Below, in pieces: positions 53,701 to 64,000 of a stretch of 64,000 bases of DNA (its first letter is position 1; each line of letters opens with the position of its first letter). The notes beneath the pieces were generated by a model. That model did not search any database and had not been told where the DNA came from. It saw nothing but the letters and a program-made list of their open reading frames with translations. A program made the translations under genes and the position numbers. Source of the stretch: Acrasis kona (Eukaryota > Heterolobosea > Eutetramitea > Acrasida > Acrasidae); NCBI GenBank assembly GCA_026419775.2, contig JAOPGA020000476.1, positions 24,283 through 88,282 on the forward strand, written 5' to 3'.

Positions 53701-55226
53701 CAGAACAAACTCAACCTAAACAGGATGACAAAAAGGTCGAAACACAAGTTGCAAAGGTAGAGGATAAAAAGGAAGTCAAAAAAGACGACAAACCTCAACA
53801 AAACAAGGAAGTCAAAGCAGAAGTCAAGGTAGAGGACAAGAAGGAAGTCAAAAAAGACGAACAACAAAATACCAAGGAAGTTAAAGCTGAAGCCAAGACA
53901 GATGATAAATCCACTCGTAATTCACAAAAGGTTGAAGCACAAAAGGTTGAAGACAAGAAGGTCAACGAACCCAAAATAGAGGAGAAACCAGTTCAAAAGA
54001 CCGAAACCAAAAAGCCCACCGAGCCAACCAAAAAGCCCGAACCTGAACCAATCATCTCTCAAAAGACAGAGGTGAAAGAACAAAATACCGAAGTCAAAAA
54101 CAATAAATCTGAGGAGAAGAAGATTCAAAAAGATGAAAAATTGAATGCCGCAAAGCCCCCAACAAAAATTGACGACAAAAAACAGGAGCAGCCCAAAGCA
54201 GACGAAAAACCATCTCACCCAGTTGTAAAGAACGAAGATGTTGACAAAAAGCAATCCAACAAACCAAAAGCCGACGATAAGCAAACCATTGTCGAAGACA
54301 AACATCAAAAAGTTAAGGCCGAAGACAATAAGCCAACACCACCAAAAGATGAAAGATCGCATGCACCGTCAAAACCTAATCCCGAACAATCAAAACATGA
54401 CGACAAGGTCAAGAAGACAGAAGCAGAAGCCAAGGTCACCACCTCCACCACAAAACCTCACAGCGATCCAAAATCATCAAACACGATTGACACGAAACAC
54501 ATTGATCACAAACAAGATGAAAAGAAGATCGAAAAAGAACAACAACACAAGCCCATCCCACCAACAACAAAAGAAGAAGTCAAACCCAAAAAACCAGAAG
54601 AAAAAAAGCAGCCAACCAAAGTGGAAGAAAAAAAGGCGCCAGAACCATCGAAAAAAGAAGAAAAGAAACCCACCATCAAATCATCTCTAGATGAAGAATT
54701 AGGTATAGAAGAAGACGATGACGACGAAGATGACGAATACGAACAATTCATGAAGGACGATGACTACGACAATGTAAACAATCACAATTCTCGTTCAAGA
54801 CCTTCTAGTGCTGGTTTGACAAGACCATCATCTGCGAAACGACCGCCTTCTGCAAAAGCAAGATATAGAGGCCAAGAACCTTCTAGAGCCGATGATGTTC
54901 ACACAAAATCTCCAAAAGACCACCACGCTCGTGATATGGAACATTTCGATGATTTTGACGAAGAGACATTTGACGATGATTTTGAAGTACATCACGAGAC
55001 ACATTCTAAACCATCCGGTGCTACTGCAGGTAGTTTGAAAACAGAAGTTAAGGTGGGAGGTGGTGCGGAAGTGGGTGCACATCATCACCATCATGATGAG
55101 TTTGGAGGTGGCGGAAGACATCACCACGGGTCAAGTATGCACGAAGAGGACCTTGACGATTTTGATGATTTTGAAGATGAACATTTTGAAGGAAGTTTTG
55201 ATGACGATTTTCATGAAGAGTGGTAA
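50789..55226 (+). CDS. Giant coiled-coil / Lys-Glu-Pro-Gln repeat protein (2 exons)
   Basis: Exons 50789-51664 and 51705-55226 (40-bp intron) give 1465 aa. Order: an acidic N-terminus; an RPxS-rich segment (NRPTSAKSRP, SRPGSASRP); then a coiled coil of about 420 residues spanning both exons (MYMDLQQLKTQISGLKEEN ... VRELETELKAYYTESRRLQ). Next is a repetitive region of about 600 residues with units like KVEEKKQPQSNEQP. An acidic patch, a second RPxS cluster (TRPSSAKRPPSAK) and a His/Asp/Glu/Phe-rich tail ending FHEEW complete it. The coiled-coil part is reminiscent of ciliary transport or basal-body scaffolds, but I cannot name an orthologue. The long opposite-strand frames at 52.9-54.4 kb are shadows of Lys/Glu/Gln codons. 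Confidence 0.75.
52850..54680 (+). repeat. Degenerate Lys/Glu/Pro/Gln tandem repeat
   Basis: About 1.8 kb of irregular in-frame repeats built from V-E-E-K-K-Q-P-Q and D-D-K-K-V-E-like units. Repeat copies differ in length and sequence, which suggests slippage growth followed by point change. It encodes a disordered, highly charged spacer. Confidence 0.8.
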
Positions 55227-55727
55227 ATTATGTAAAATAAATTTAATATTAGCCTACGTATTTCGAAATGGCACTCTCTCTTGAAATATTTGTGCAACAA
55301 AAATAAAATGCTTCTCATCCACAAGAAAACTAATGTTCCTGATGCTTGGAATGTAATATCCGAAATTGGTTTCAGAGGATTCTAGTATGGTGAAAGGTTT
55401 AATCTAACTTTAACAAACGTTTCCCAACTATGCAGACCCAATCGCCACCAAATTTTTGGGAGAGGGATTTCGTTATTTTACGAGATCTCTTTTGAAACAG
55501 TTGTTCTGAGTAATCGTCTATTGCTCCAATTTCGTGTATTGCTGAATAATGTGAGGTCAATTGTTTCTATGGTTTACTTTTTTTCCCAAGTTCGAAGATA
55601 AATAATTTGTCGCTGGGCTCTATACCTACAGAATCCCCTTCTAATATGCCTTCAAGTATTTCATCCATATTTTCAAACAATAAAAAATTACAATCAAATA
55701 TAATTTACAATTATTTTTATCAGGTCA
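55227..55727. other. Intergenic region between convergent genes
   Basis: 501 bp between the stops of the coiled-coil gene and the oxidoreductase gene. AT-rich. A frame at 55607 has no ATG and no motif. AATAAA at about 55298 and similar AT-rich words are probable polyadenylation signals. No gene is called. Confidence 0.4.
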
Positions 55728-56755
55728 CTACCACCATTTATCATAACATATCTGTTGTCTGTCGACATGGAAACTATCTACAAGCATGCATTCTATATGT
55801 TCTACAAATCCGGGCCTACCACACAGGAAGAATATTGACCCCTTCTTTATGTTATTTAAACAGCCGCTGTTTCTAATGTGATCAATGTTGAGTCTTCCAC
55901 TCCATCCCTCCCATATGTTCTTCTGTTGTATAGTGGGTTTTGCTGCTTTTAGGTTCAGACTACCATTTTCGCGTTTAGATTTCTTCCCCTCAAATGTAAT
56001 GGCTATATCTGAATTCACTTTGACGTGCTTATCTGGTTCAGTTAATGTACATAAAATTGTTACATTCTTATGACTTCTGTTTAGCTGGACTAGTTCGGAT
56101 TTGTACAACAAATCTGAGGGTGTCTTAACTGAAAGCAGCATGTGAATGTTGTATAGTTTAAACTTATTTTCTGGAAGTGAAGTGATATGCTTCAAAATAC
56201 TTAGTAGTGGAGATATACCTACACCACCACCTATTAGAACTATATTTTTTGACCAGTCCTTCGATGTATCGCTTCTAAGTGCTGCCGAGGACGGACGATA
56301 GAATGATGTCCCTCCAGCACCTTTCAAAGCTATGATATCTCCTACTTGTAACTTGTACATCAGGTACTGCACCACAGGGTTCCGACTACTTGTTTGAACG
56401 ATAATTTGTACTTTTGATTGCTTCTCGAGGAGAGCAGGATGAGAAGATATAGAGAACTCACTTTGTAGGTCATCCGGAAGCAATAATGTCACCCATTGTC
56501 CACTGAAAAAGGAGAACGTATGATTTTCTTGAAACTGCATGGTTATTTCAAGAACTGTAGGGTTCAACATGATTAATGATATGATTTTTACATCATGGGG
56601 TTGGTTCTGCTCGCTCTATGTACATTATTACATGTTATTGTATTTTTTGTGCATACCCTACGAAAACTCTCATGATATAATAGTTCTCTCTCAACGCTTT
56701 CTTCTACTGTTTGCCCAGCAGCATAAACCTTGTTCTTTCTGAAGCTGGCCTTCAT
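55728..56755 (-). CDS. OXNAD1-like ferredoxin/flavin reductase-fold oxidoreductase (2 exons)
   Basis: FAD/NAD(P)-binding oxidoreductase of the ferredoxin-reductase superfamily. Exon 1 (56755-56657) and exon 2 (56615-55728), joined over a 41-bp intron, give 328 aa. The FAD barrel shows FSFFSGQWVTLLLP and the flavin-binding EFSISSHP. The NAD domain shows VLIGGGVGISPLLSIL and ends FFLCGRPGFVEHIECML...QQICYDKWW, matching the C-G-x-P and C-terminal aromatic of the family. It lacks a 2Fe-2S or FMN domain, so it resembles animal OXNAD1. Mitochondrial location is possible (basic N-terminus MKASFRKNK) but not proven. The first exon is less certain than the second. Confidence 0.75.
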
Positions 56756-57219
56756 GTCCTTCCAACGTTTACAGTACGGGGTTTTTATAACCGCTGGTTA
56801 CAATCGGTGGTAATTTATCCTAATCTGTTTAATTGGACAATTTTGAGAGACAAGTTTGTGAGAAAGCCCGCGGGCTACCATTGTAGAAGAAGATTGAAAA
56901 AACCTTGGAAAAAACAACAATTGAGCTCTTAAGCTTTATTGAATGAAGTTCAGTGTAGCTGCCATTTGGAACAGAGTTCGTTAAGCTGCAGAGATTTATG
57001 TGAAAAGTATTTGGCTCGGAAAACTACAACTGTTTGTTCCTTGTGGCAAAAATTGTTTGGCCAACAAATAAAAACAAAACATATTTAGAACAACAATCTT
57101 TCAGGATGGAAGCGGAAACAAGAATGTGCACAATAATGATATGTCACTTTATTATAATGCTCATTATACCTCTGCATTGCGAAATGTCTAATGTAACGTC
57201 TATCTTTATTTTTTTCAAA
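56756..57219. other. Intergenic region with one weak basic ORF
   Basis: 464 bp between the oxidoreductase start and the stop of the twin-CX9C gene. On the plus strand a frame ending at 56932 encodes a very basic tail (FVRKPAGYHCRRRLKK) that looks like a ribosomal-protein end. It has no in-frame ATG and would overlap the oxidoreductase's first exon, so it is not called. Confidence 0.35.
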
Positions 57220-57677
57220 TTAGTTCGGCCTGTTTATAACTTCTTCCTCGCCTCTCTCTACATCTTCCGGCTTATTAATGTCTTCCCCGCGTCCCTCAAC
57301 AAGATAATGTAACCGTTGTGGTAATCTGTTCTCATCGTGTAGATATTCTATATATGACTTTCTGTACGCCCACGGCAATTTGTCAATACCATGATAAATA
57401 TTCCTCTTTCTCATTTGCATTTGCTGCGATCTTGTGAAAACAATGACAAAAGTGTTTGTACCTGAAATGCTTTGTGGCTTCGAAGAAATTTTGCACTCAT
57501 GCACCACCTGAACATATCCCACTCCTCTACACAAGGATCTTGCTTTCCAACCTCATAAAGGCTTACAACTTGGCTCCGTGCTCTTTTGCAATCATATAGT
57601 TTTTCGAAATTTTGAAAGCAGTTCATCTGTACAGAAACCCTCTCGTCTAATGTAGGTGGAATTACGTCCTCATACAT
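57220..57677 (-). CDS. Twin-CX9C (CHCH) protein, probably of the mitochondrial intermembrane space (2 exons)
   Basis: Exons 57677-57462 and 57423-57220 (38-bp intron, acceptor ATCGCAG) give 139 aa. The N-terminal half has two C-X9-C pairs, NCFQNFEKLYDCK and PCVEEWDMFRWCM, the signature of small proteins imported by the Mia40 disulphide relay. The C-terminal half is basic then acidic (MRKRNIYHGIDKLPWAYRKS ... EDVERGEEEVI) and unlike COX17/19/23. It could be a complex I or complex IV assembly factor or subunit; I cannot choose. The start codon is 37 bp from that of the divergent mL49 gene. Confidence 0.75.
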
Positions 57678-57714
57678 TTTATTTGTAAACTGTCAACTAA
57701 AAGTTTGAAACACA
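57678..57714. promoter_or_regulatory. 37-bp bidirectional promoter gap between two mitochondrial genes
   Basis: The start codons of the twin-CX9C gene and mL49 are separated by only 37 bp, so any core promoter must be shared or lie inside the neighbouring coding sequence. No box is recognised. Confidence 0.4.
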
Positions 57715-58201
57715 ATGCCATTCTTTCGCAACCGCAGGATTCCAGCCCTCGCAAAGGATGTTGCAAAGCGCGCCACACCCAATCACATTTTAATGAATCA
57801 CCTCGTTTCACCAAAAGTCAATCTAATATTTCCTCTTCACAAAGACTTTTGTGATAAGGTGTTAAATCAAATCGAAACAACGGATAATCCTTCAGGATTC
57901 GAACATCCTCTTGGCAAAACCGAAAAGCTACCATTTTCTGTTGCAAGAACTAATTCAGGATCCCTTCCTGTTTACATAGATTTTAGGTAAGGTGGTCACG
58001 AATCAAAATAATAACTCCTTTAGAGCTGGAAGAACCAGAACAGACACACTTTTGAGGAAAATAGAAGGAGATGTAAGGGCCGTAGCATATGAATTAACAA
58101 AGATCACAGGTTGCCCAACCACAATAAAACCAGCTACCGTTGTTGTCAAAGGGCATCACTCAAGGATTGTCAGACTTTGGTTGAGATCTTTAGGATTTTA
58201 A
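57715..58201 (+). CDS. mL49: Mitochondrial ribosomal protein mL49 (IMG2 family), 2 exons
   Basis: Large-subunit protein of the mitochondrial ribosome. Exons 57715-57986 and 58024-58201 (37-bp intron) give 149 aa. The conserved domain begins LPFSVARTNSGSLPVYIDFR, matching the family pattern ...V.RT.SGNLPVY.D.R. Across the join it continues AGRTRTDTLLRKIEGDVRAV and ends VVVKGHHSRIVRLWLRSLGF, the typical C-terminus of IMG2/mL49 proteins. The N-terminus MPFFRNRRIPALAKDVAKR is basic and suits a mitochondrial presequence. Confidence 0.9.
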
Positions 58202-58385
58202 AGAAAATGTGTCGTGTGAAATTTGTAGAAGTAAAAATTTAAAATAAAATAAACCAATACTTGTTGGAAAAGTAACTTATTGTTCAATCACTTGATGTTA
58301 ATAACATCATCGCAAACATGGCATGGTCTTGGAATTTTTGTAAAGTTGTTTTTAATTCCCCACGGAAGTTCAATCACAGGGAAAT

Positions 58386-59407
58386 ATGGATGATTCAGAG
58401 CTCGATGACATTTTAGAGAGTATGTACAGCAACATTATTAACATGTCACTAATGATAAGACGCGCTACTTGACTTTGAGCAAGAGGAAGCAAAACAAAAA
58501 TCCACAAAAGAACAAACACACATTGAAGAAGAGATCAAAAACAACTTCAGACCAAACATATCGGCATCAACTTCATCAAACATCTCATCAAATGAGGGAA
58601 TAAATTCACCAAACCTAACGGAAGAGCAGATGGTTGCCCAAGCATTGGCTAGACTCAAACTAGATAGCGCCGATGACGCTGACTTTGATTTTGATAAAGT
58701 ATTAGAAAACATTAGTGATGGCGAAAGACAAATGTTAGACAAGTTTGCAAACGACATGTCCCAGTTTTTGAAAGGTTTGAATGAAGATGAACCAAAACCA
58801 CCAACCACAGAATCATCTTCATCCTCAAACACTGAAGGTAGAAAAAAGACTTTCCAGGAAACAATTGACGAGACCGTCAACATGCTCAAACAAAATACTG
58901 ATGAGTTAAATGTACGTTTGATTCACTCACTCACACTCACTCTAAAATTAGAATTTAAGCTCTCAAAACAAAGGTGGGCCCAACCCTCTAGGATCAGAGT
59001 TTTTGGGTGAATTCGAAAAATTGTTCCAAGGAGAGGCAAATGAAGAAGGTGGAGAGGATCGGATGCATGGCATTCTAGAAAACATTATGCAAACATTAAT
59101 GTCACCAGACATACTCAAGCAGCCGATGGAAGAATTAAGAAGAGAATATCCATTATGGTTGAAGGAAAATGAAGGAAAGGCTGACCCAGCGGAGATTGAA
59201 AGAATCAAGAAACAATATGAGTACGCCGATAAGATTTGCAAAGTATACGAGACATCAACGTTCCCCGAATGTTTACCGGTTTTGATTGATCTCATGAAGG
59301 ACATGCAGACGTATGGATCTCCTCCTGATGAAATTGTGAAAAAGATGAGCGATGGTAAGGGTGGTGCTGGAATTCTACCTGACATGAACGGATGTCCAAT
59401 GCAATAA
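58386..59407 (+). CDS. PEX19: Peroxin 19, chaperone/receptor for peroxisomal membrane proteins (3 exons)
   Basis: Binds newly made peroxisomal membrane proteins in the cytosol and delivers them to PEX3. Exons 58386-58419, 58460-58911 and 58952-59407 (40-bp introns) give 313 aa. The N-terminus MDDSELDDILENALLDFE is the conserved PEX3-binding helix region. The C-terminal cargo-binding domain shows HGILENIMQTLMSPDIL, PLWLKENE, ICKVYE, and FPECLPVLIDLMKDMQTYGSPP. The protein ends CPMQ, a CaaX farnesylation box like that of animal and yeast PEX19. The second intron uses acceptor TTAG at 58951; other AGs break the frame. Confidence 0.9.
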
Positions 59408-59456
59408 AAAAAACAAGTTTACTTTAATTTTGATTGAATTTATTGATTACAATATT

Positions 59457-62400
59457 TTAATTTATACCGTACTCGTTTGTTTTCTGTTTTTTCTTCGAGA
59501 GATAATTTTTAAACCTTGTCATGTACAGTTTAATGTTTGAGAGATAACCAGTTATATGATTAAACCATGAATCAGGTTTGGAGCACCACAACATAAACAA
59601 GGCAGCGAATCGTAATAATAGACCCAGCAATAAAACAATCAGTGGATTTCTGGTTGTGTGATTCAATGTAAAGCCCATCAGAGATAAAGATTTATTGACG
59701 TTATAAATGTCTTTATAATACTTGACTTCCAGGACGTACAGCGTTTGGTAACCTATCATGATTAGTCAATGAATGTAGTCTACTTACAATAAAACAAAAA
59801 GGAACAATAAGGAAGATAATTAAGAGGAACAATCATTTTTTGGATTTCAGGAAATGGTAAGACAGCTATTATCAAGTTTGAGACAAAATTCATAAGAAAA
59901 CAAGGTACCTCCCGAGAAAATATTAAATAGAAACACATGAACAACAGCAGCGAGTTGTGCGAGATGAGGTTTCCAGACAATTGACACGCAGTATCCAAGT
60001 CCATAACAAGCCCAATAAACCAACAAGAATGCATAATAGTACTCCCAAAATGATGCCCTCCTTGTAAAGTTAGTATGAGAGCATATGAGTGCTTACGGTT
60101 TAATTAAAGTGTAAAACACACTAAGAAATACAAGAGGTGCGATTAAAACACTAGGTAGAGTTGCAATGTCTTTAGCCCAAAAGTAACTAAATACTTTCAA
60201 ACCACTCTCGCTTTCTCTAATGAAAACTGCCTTTTCTTTTCCAAACACTCGAAGTGATGCCATGGACGAAACTAATGCCATCGCCAACATTGACATACCA
60301 TTTTGACCCACTATGGTGTCATTTTGAGGTAGACTACATACACCTTGTAGTTCAGCAGGACATGTGTTGGTGATAGCTTCAGGTAGTGGTCCTACGTATG
60401 GTTTATCAATGAACATTGTAGCAAGACTTAATCCAGATATAAGAACCAATATATTGTCCAAGAAGAAGCTAGAAAGAGTTCTAATAAACTGAATCATGGA
60501 GCGTTGAAGACAAACATAGAATTGGACGACTGTAGACAAGTGTTAGAAAATAAAAATAAAACAAAAATGATTACAAATAGAAGGATAAGGTTGGACATAT
60601 TCTGATGTCGTTTCTTCTTGACTGATTACCTCCTGATTTTGTTCGACCACTTGTTGTCGCGCTTTAATCCACATTTCTGGAAGTAAATCTGCAGTTATAG
60701 CTCCTGTTCCTATGACGTTTCCTGCACAAACATCAATGATATAATCTGCGGTGTTTACTTTATCAGGACATTTAAAACCAAGATTAGAAAAGTAGTCCGC
60801 TACTTGTGATGTGGGACCCAAATATACTGTAGTGCCATTGTTACCCAACAACAGAAGGTCGTCGAACATATCAAAGATCTCCGCTCTAGGTTGATGGATA
60901 ACAGTTACAACAGTTATGCCACTGTTTGCTATGCTTTGTAAACTCTCACAAACTTCTTTACTACTGGCACTATCCAAACCTGAAGTAGGTTCGTCTAAGA
61001 ACAAAACATAAGGATCAGTGACCATTTCAATGCCAACATTTACACGTTTGCGTTGACCTCCGCTGATGCCTCTGGTGACCTCGTCACCAATCAATTCATA
61101 TCTAACATCTTCCAAACGAAGAGTTTTGATTACTTTATTAATAATGTTCTTCTTTTGAGAACGTTTTACACTCCAGTCAAGTCTTGAATTTGCCGCAAAA
61201 TATAGGGTTTCTTCAACAGTCATACATCTTAACATGATATCGTCTTGGGGCACAAATCCAACTCTTCTTCTCATTTTATTCATACTATTTACTTTTTCTC
61301 CATTGATTAAGATATCGCCAGTTCTGTTGCCATAGTAAGCTCTACCTGCTAAAGTAGTCAAGAAGGTACTTTTACCTGCACCACTCATGCCCATGATGGC
61401 AGTCAAGCGACCATGCTTAATCTCGCCAGTTACGCCCTGTAGGATCTTCTTGTTGTTACTCTTTAGAGTTAGACCCAAATTACGAAACTCAAGATCAACA
61501 GTAAAATTCGAACCTTCGTTACCATCGTATAACATGCTTTTGTTGCTCATCAAGCCGTCGCTTTCTGTCGACTCTTTTTGTGATTTCTTTTTTTTGTTTT
61601 GATAAAAGGCCCAAACAACATATATGGCGATGAACAACAAAAAGCAACCAATTATGATTATAAGCATAATGGATATCATATTTTGATTGGAACTACCTTC
61701 TGAGCATAATGCTAACAAGAAATGACATTTTTGAGGTTCAATCGAACCTTCCTTACAATAATAACCAGAAGGACAGATGGATCGAACGGAGGGAATATGA
61801 CAAAAATATCCTGCTGGACACAAAGAGTGTGCAAAAGAGCCAGCAGGACAGTATTGAGTTTTGTTACATATCTCAACAGAGGTCATATTAACACAAAAAT
61901 AACCTGCAGGACACAACGTCTCTGCAACAGATCCATTAGGACAATACATCATATTAGAAACATTAAAGTTACAAATGACAGGTTGGAGCACTGTGGTATT
62001 CTTACAAAATGTATTTTCTGGACATTTAAGGACATCTCTGTTGAAAACTATTGTTTGTAATGACAAATGGGTAAAAGACGAGACGTACCTGACGTATTTG
62101 ATGTGATTTGTCTTCCGATAGGACAGTATTCACCTGGAACACATTTTTCTAGATGTAGCATGGATGTTTGGTTAATTTGGTTGAAGTAACCTCTTGGAAC
62201 CATAGAAGGACGTACGTGAGGCGATCTACAAATAGTCCCCTCTGGGCATGACAACGATTGAGTGAGTCCTTTTGAATAGCAAGTACTGTCTAAGAGACCA
62301 TTATCTTCGCAAGGTATGGGCGAAGTAAGTAATATTCTTGGGCAAGTGAATCCAGGTGGACACTCTATTAGTTGACCATTTTGGCAATAGTATCCTATAA

Positions 62401-64000
62401 AGTTGTAAATGAATGGAGATTAGCGGAGGGTTTACCTTGTAAACAGGGAACAATGGCGTTGTTTCTTACTAGGAACAACCCATTCTTGATCGGACTCCTA
62501 TCAACTGTGGTCGTTATTAAATTAGGACAATATGTTCCTTGTTCACAACTGGTCGTAATCAATCCAAACTGATTTAAATCAATTGAAATAGGAGGTAATT
62601 TTTTACAATAGTCATTAATAGATTTTAGAAAAGGATTTTCAGGGTCCAATTTTAGAACGGAACAAACATCATCGTATGTGTCAATGCTATCTAGTTCAAA
62701 CCTCTTCCTAGAGACGGAAAGGAACATGTATTGAGAGTTTAACGATACGTGGAAATCAATCACGGAACCTATTGTTGACGGGATGTGATTAATCGTTTGT
62801 AGAGACATTGGATAAACAATAGTAGAGAATTCAATGGAATTAGAACGAGACCAAAACAATTGAGTCTGCCAATACTGATTACAAAAAACATCAATGAAGA
62901 ATGTGAGATTAGGAGTTTGATGGAACCACTCAGATTCAGTCAAGTGAGAATAATTACTAACAAGTGCTAAACAATTTTGCATCGAACGAGGATCTTCTTT
63001 TAAAGAAGGAATTTGAAAAGCAGAATGACGATACACATCACATAATGATTGAACTTTTAAATGACCATTCACATCAAAAGTATCAACGTTGTCAATCTGC
63101 ACAGGAACATTAACAAATCTTGCTTGAGAGAATTTAATGGGGTCTTGACTAAATTTCATATCAGTGCAGGTCAACTCACGGAGGGGTTTAAATGTAGAGC
63201 GGGATGCTTCAAGATCAATAAATTGTTTTGAATCATTAATTGGATCAACCATTGAAAATTCACTTAGATCAACTATACATGATTGTTGGTTAGTGTCGTT
63301 CTTTGTAACAAATCCCAACATGATTGGTTGTGATGGAGGGAATTGTTTAGTAGTGTTAATTAGTTTAGGTTTTCTGATCTCATCGGCTACTAACACCAAA
63401 GATTCAATAAAGTGATGCGTTTCGTAATATGTTGTAACCGTGTTCCAATCTATCACTACGTGTCCTGGATTTTGAACTCGTTTACTGCCGTAGCCAACGA
63501 TGCTGACCCGATGGTAATCATATAGTGCTATCAAAGTGCGATGATCGTATTTTGATTTGTTGATTCGCAAAGGATCTGTTTTGTTGAACGTTCCGTGTTG
63601 GCGAACGATTGAAAATTTTAGTTGACCAGGGTCCTCAATGTTTACAACGGACATTTGCGTTTGATAGGATTGGGTATAGAACAAGAAATCTACACTTGTT
63701 GGATTACTGACAAGTAATAAAACTGTGAAATTGTTATCGTGAGAAGAAATGAATGTCTCCATTTTCAAGATGGTGCTGTTTGAATATATTGGTATTTTGA
63801 AATTCCATTCTTCAGACTGTGAGTCTTTCGAAATATCCAGCACTCTAAGGTGGTAACCCTTGAGTTCGCTTTTTGTAACAAGAGCCAGATATGCTCCTGA
63901 GCTGTCAGTCAAAATTGTTTGTTCGTCTTTTTGCGCTTGTTTTAGTAGTTTTGTGTTATACTAAAGTGTAAAAATTCTTGTTGATGTTCGGTCTTACTGT
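59457..64000 (-). CDS. ABCG-type half transporter with large Cys-rich ectodomain (5' end beyond window; 8 exons seen)
   Basis: Half-size ABC transporter related to plant ABCG24/28, which carry an extracellular N-terminal region before the NBD. Exons seen in coding order are 64000-63998 (edge), 63960-62436, 62394-62089, 62047-60575, 60529-60097, 60060-59909, 59865-59788 and 59752-59457, about 1421 residues in the window. Introns are 35-45 bp. The ectodomain ends in repeated CP.G.FC/YCPAGSF motifs, then one TM helix. The NBD has Walker A GMSGAGKST, signature GISGGQRKRVNVG, Walker B VLFLDEPTSGLDS and H-loop VIHQP. The TMD includes FSYFWAKD and FLLVYWACYGLGY. The C-terminus is Lys-rich. Substrate is unknown (lipids or wall precursors in relatives). 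The gene starts to the right of 64000. Confidence 0.9.

Noticed and set aside
52813-54751. Several long opposite-strand and alternate-frame ORFs rich in Leu, Phe and Val
   Set aside because: They are shadows of the Lys/Glu/Gln/Pro repeat of the coiled-coil gene: AAA/GAA/CAA codons read backwards give TTT/TTC/TTG. Their composition has no globular pattern.
56711-56932. Basic plus-strand frame that ends like a small ribosomal protein
   Set aside because: No ATG start in frame, attempted splices introduce a stop or need a weak donor, and it overlaps the likely first exon of the oxidoreductase.

Overview
This is a gene-dense eukaryotic nuclear segment. Genes lie on both strands a few tens to hundreds of bases apart, and almost every intron that can be placed is 35-45 bp long with GT..AG ends. 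Standard-code reading frames, canonical eukaryotic machinery (V-ATPase, poly(A) polymerase, Mad3, PEX19, mL49), a ciliary central-pair gene (SPAG17), many Rho/RGS-type signalling genes and a large NHL-repeat membrane protein together suggest a free-living amoeboflagellate protist. A heterolobosean (Naegleria/Acrasis kin) is my best guess, from gene content only; no rRNA or species marker is present.

Layout. 0-5.5 kb: a GATA factor, V-ATPase subunits D and C, a small membrane protein and an RGS-like protein. 5.6-15.7 kb: two coiled-coil or charged proteins, canonical poly(A) polymerase and a RhoGAP with a coiled-coil tail. 15.9-29.4 kb: SPAG17, a CIB-type calcium sensor, an alpha/beta hydrolase, a caspase-like protease head-to-head with a kinase-less Mad3 checkpoint protein, a peroxisome-type ABCD half transporter and a divergent actin-like gene. 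29.4-33.5 kb: a gene-poor island with one unrecognised protein, a broken retroelement fragment and a Cys-rich relic. 33.6-41.4 kb: a fused 2OG-oxygenase/F-box/Rho-GTPase gene whose 3' end overlaps a 1575-residue NHL/REJ/EGF/GPS receptor-like gene, then an LRR protein. 42.5-55.2 kb: a Gln/Asn-rich protein, an Aquarius-like spliceosomal helicase with degraded motifs, a multi-pass patatin phospholipase and a giant coiled-coil/low-complexity protein. 55.7-64 kb: an OXNAD1-like oxidoreductase, a twin-CX9C protein sharing a 37-bp promoter with mL49, PEX19, and an ABCG transporter running off the right edge.

Connections between genes. V-ATPase C and D are adjacent V1 subunits. The RhoGAP and the Rho-fusion protein belong to the same signalling class. 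SPAG17, the RPxS-motif coiled-coil proteins and possibly the CIB protein suggest a cilium. ABCD and PEX19 are both peroxisomal, and twin-CX9C, mL49 and perhaps the oxidoreductase are mitochondrial.

The strongest candidate for something new is the single-exon 2OG-Fe(II) oxygenase + F-box + Rho GTPase fusion (33576-35099). Next come the Aquarius-like protein with a lost Walker B and motifs III/V, the patatin whose catalytic Ser and Asp are about 590 residues apart across membrane helices, and the actin-like gene with a frame break before an acidic tail.

All exon joins were placed by eye from reading frame, splice dinucleotides and family similarity recalled from memory; no database search was run.
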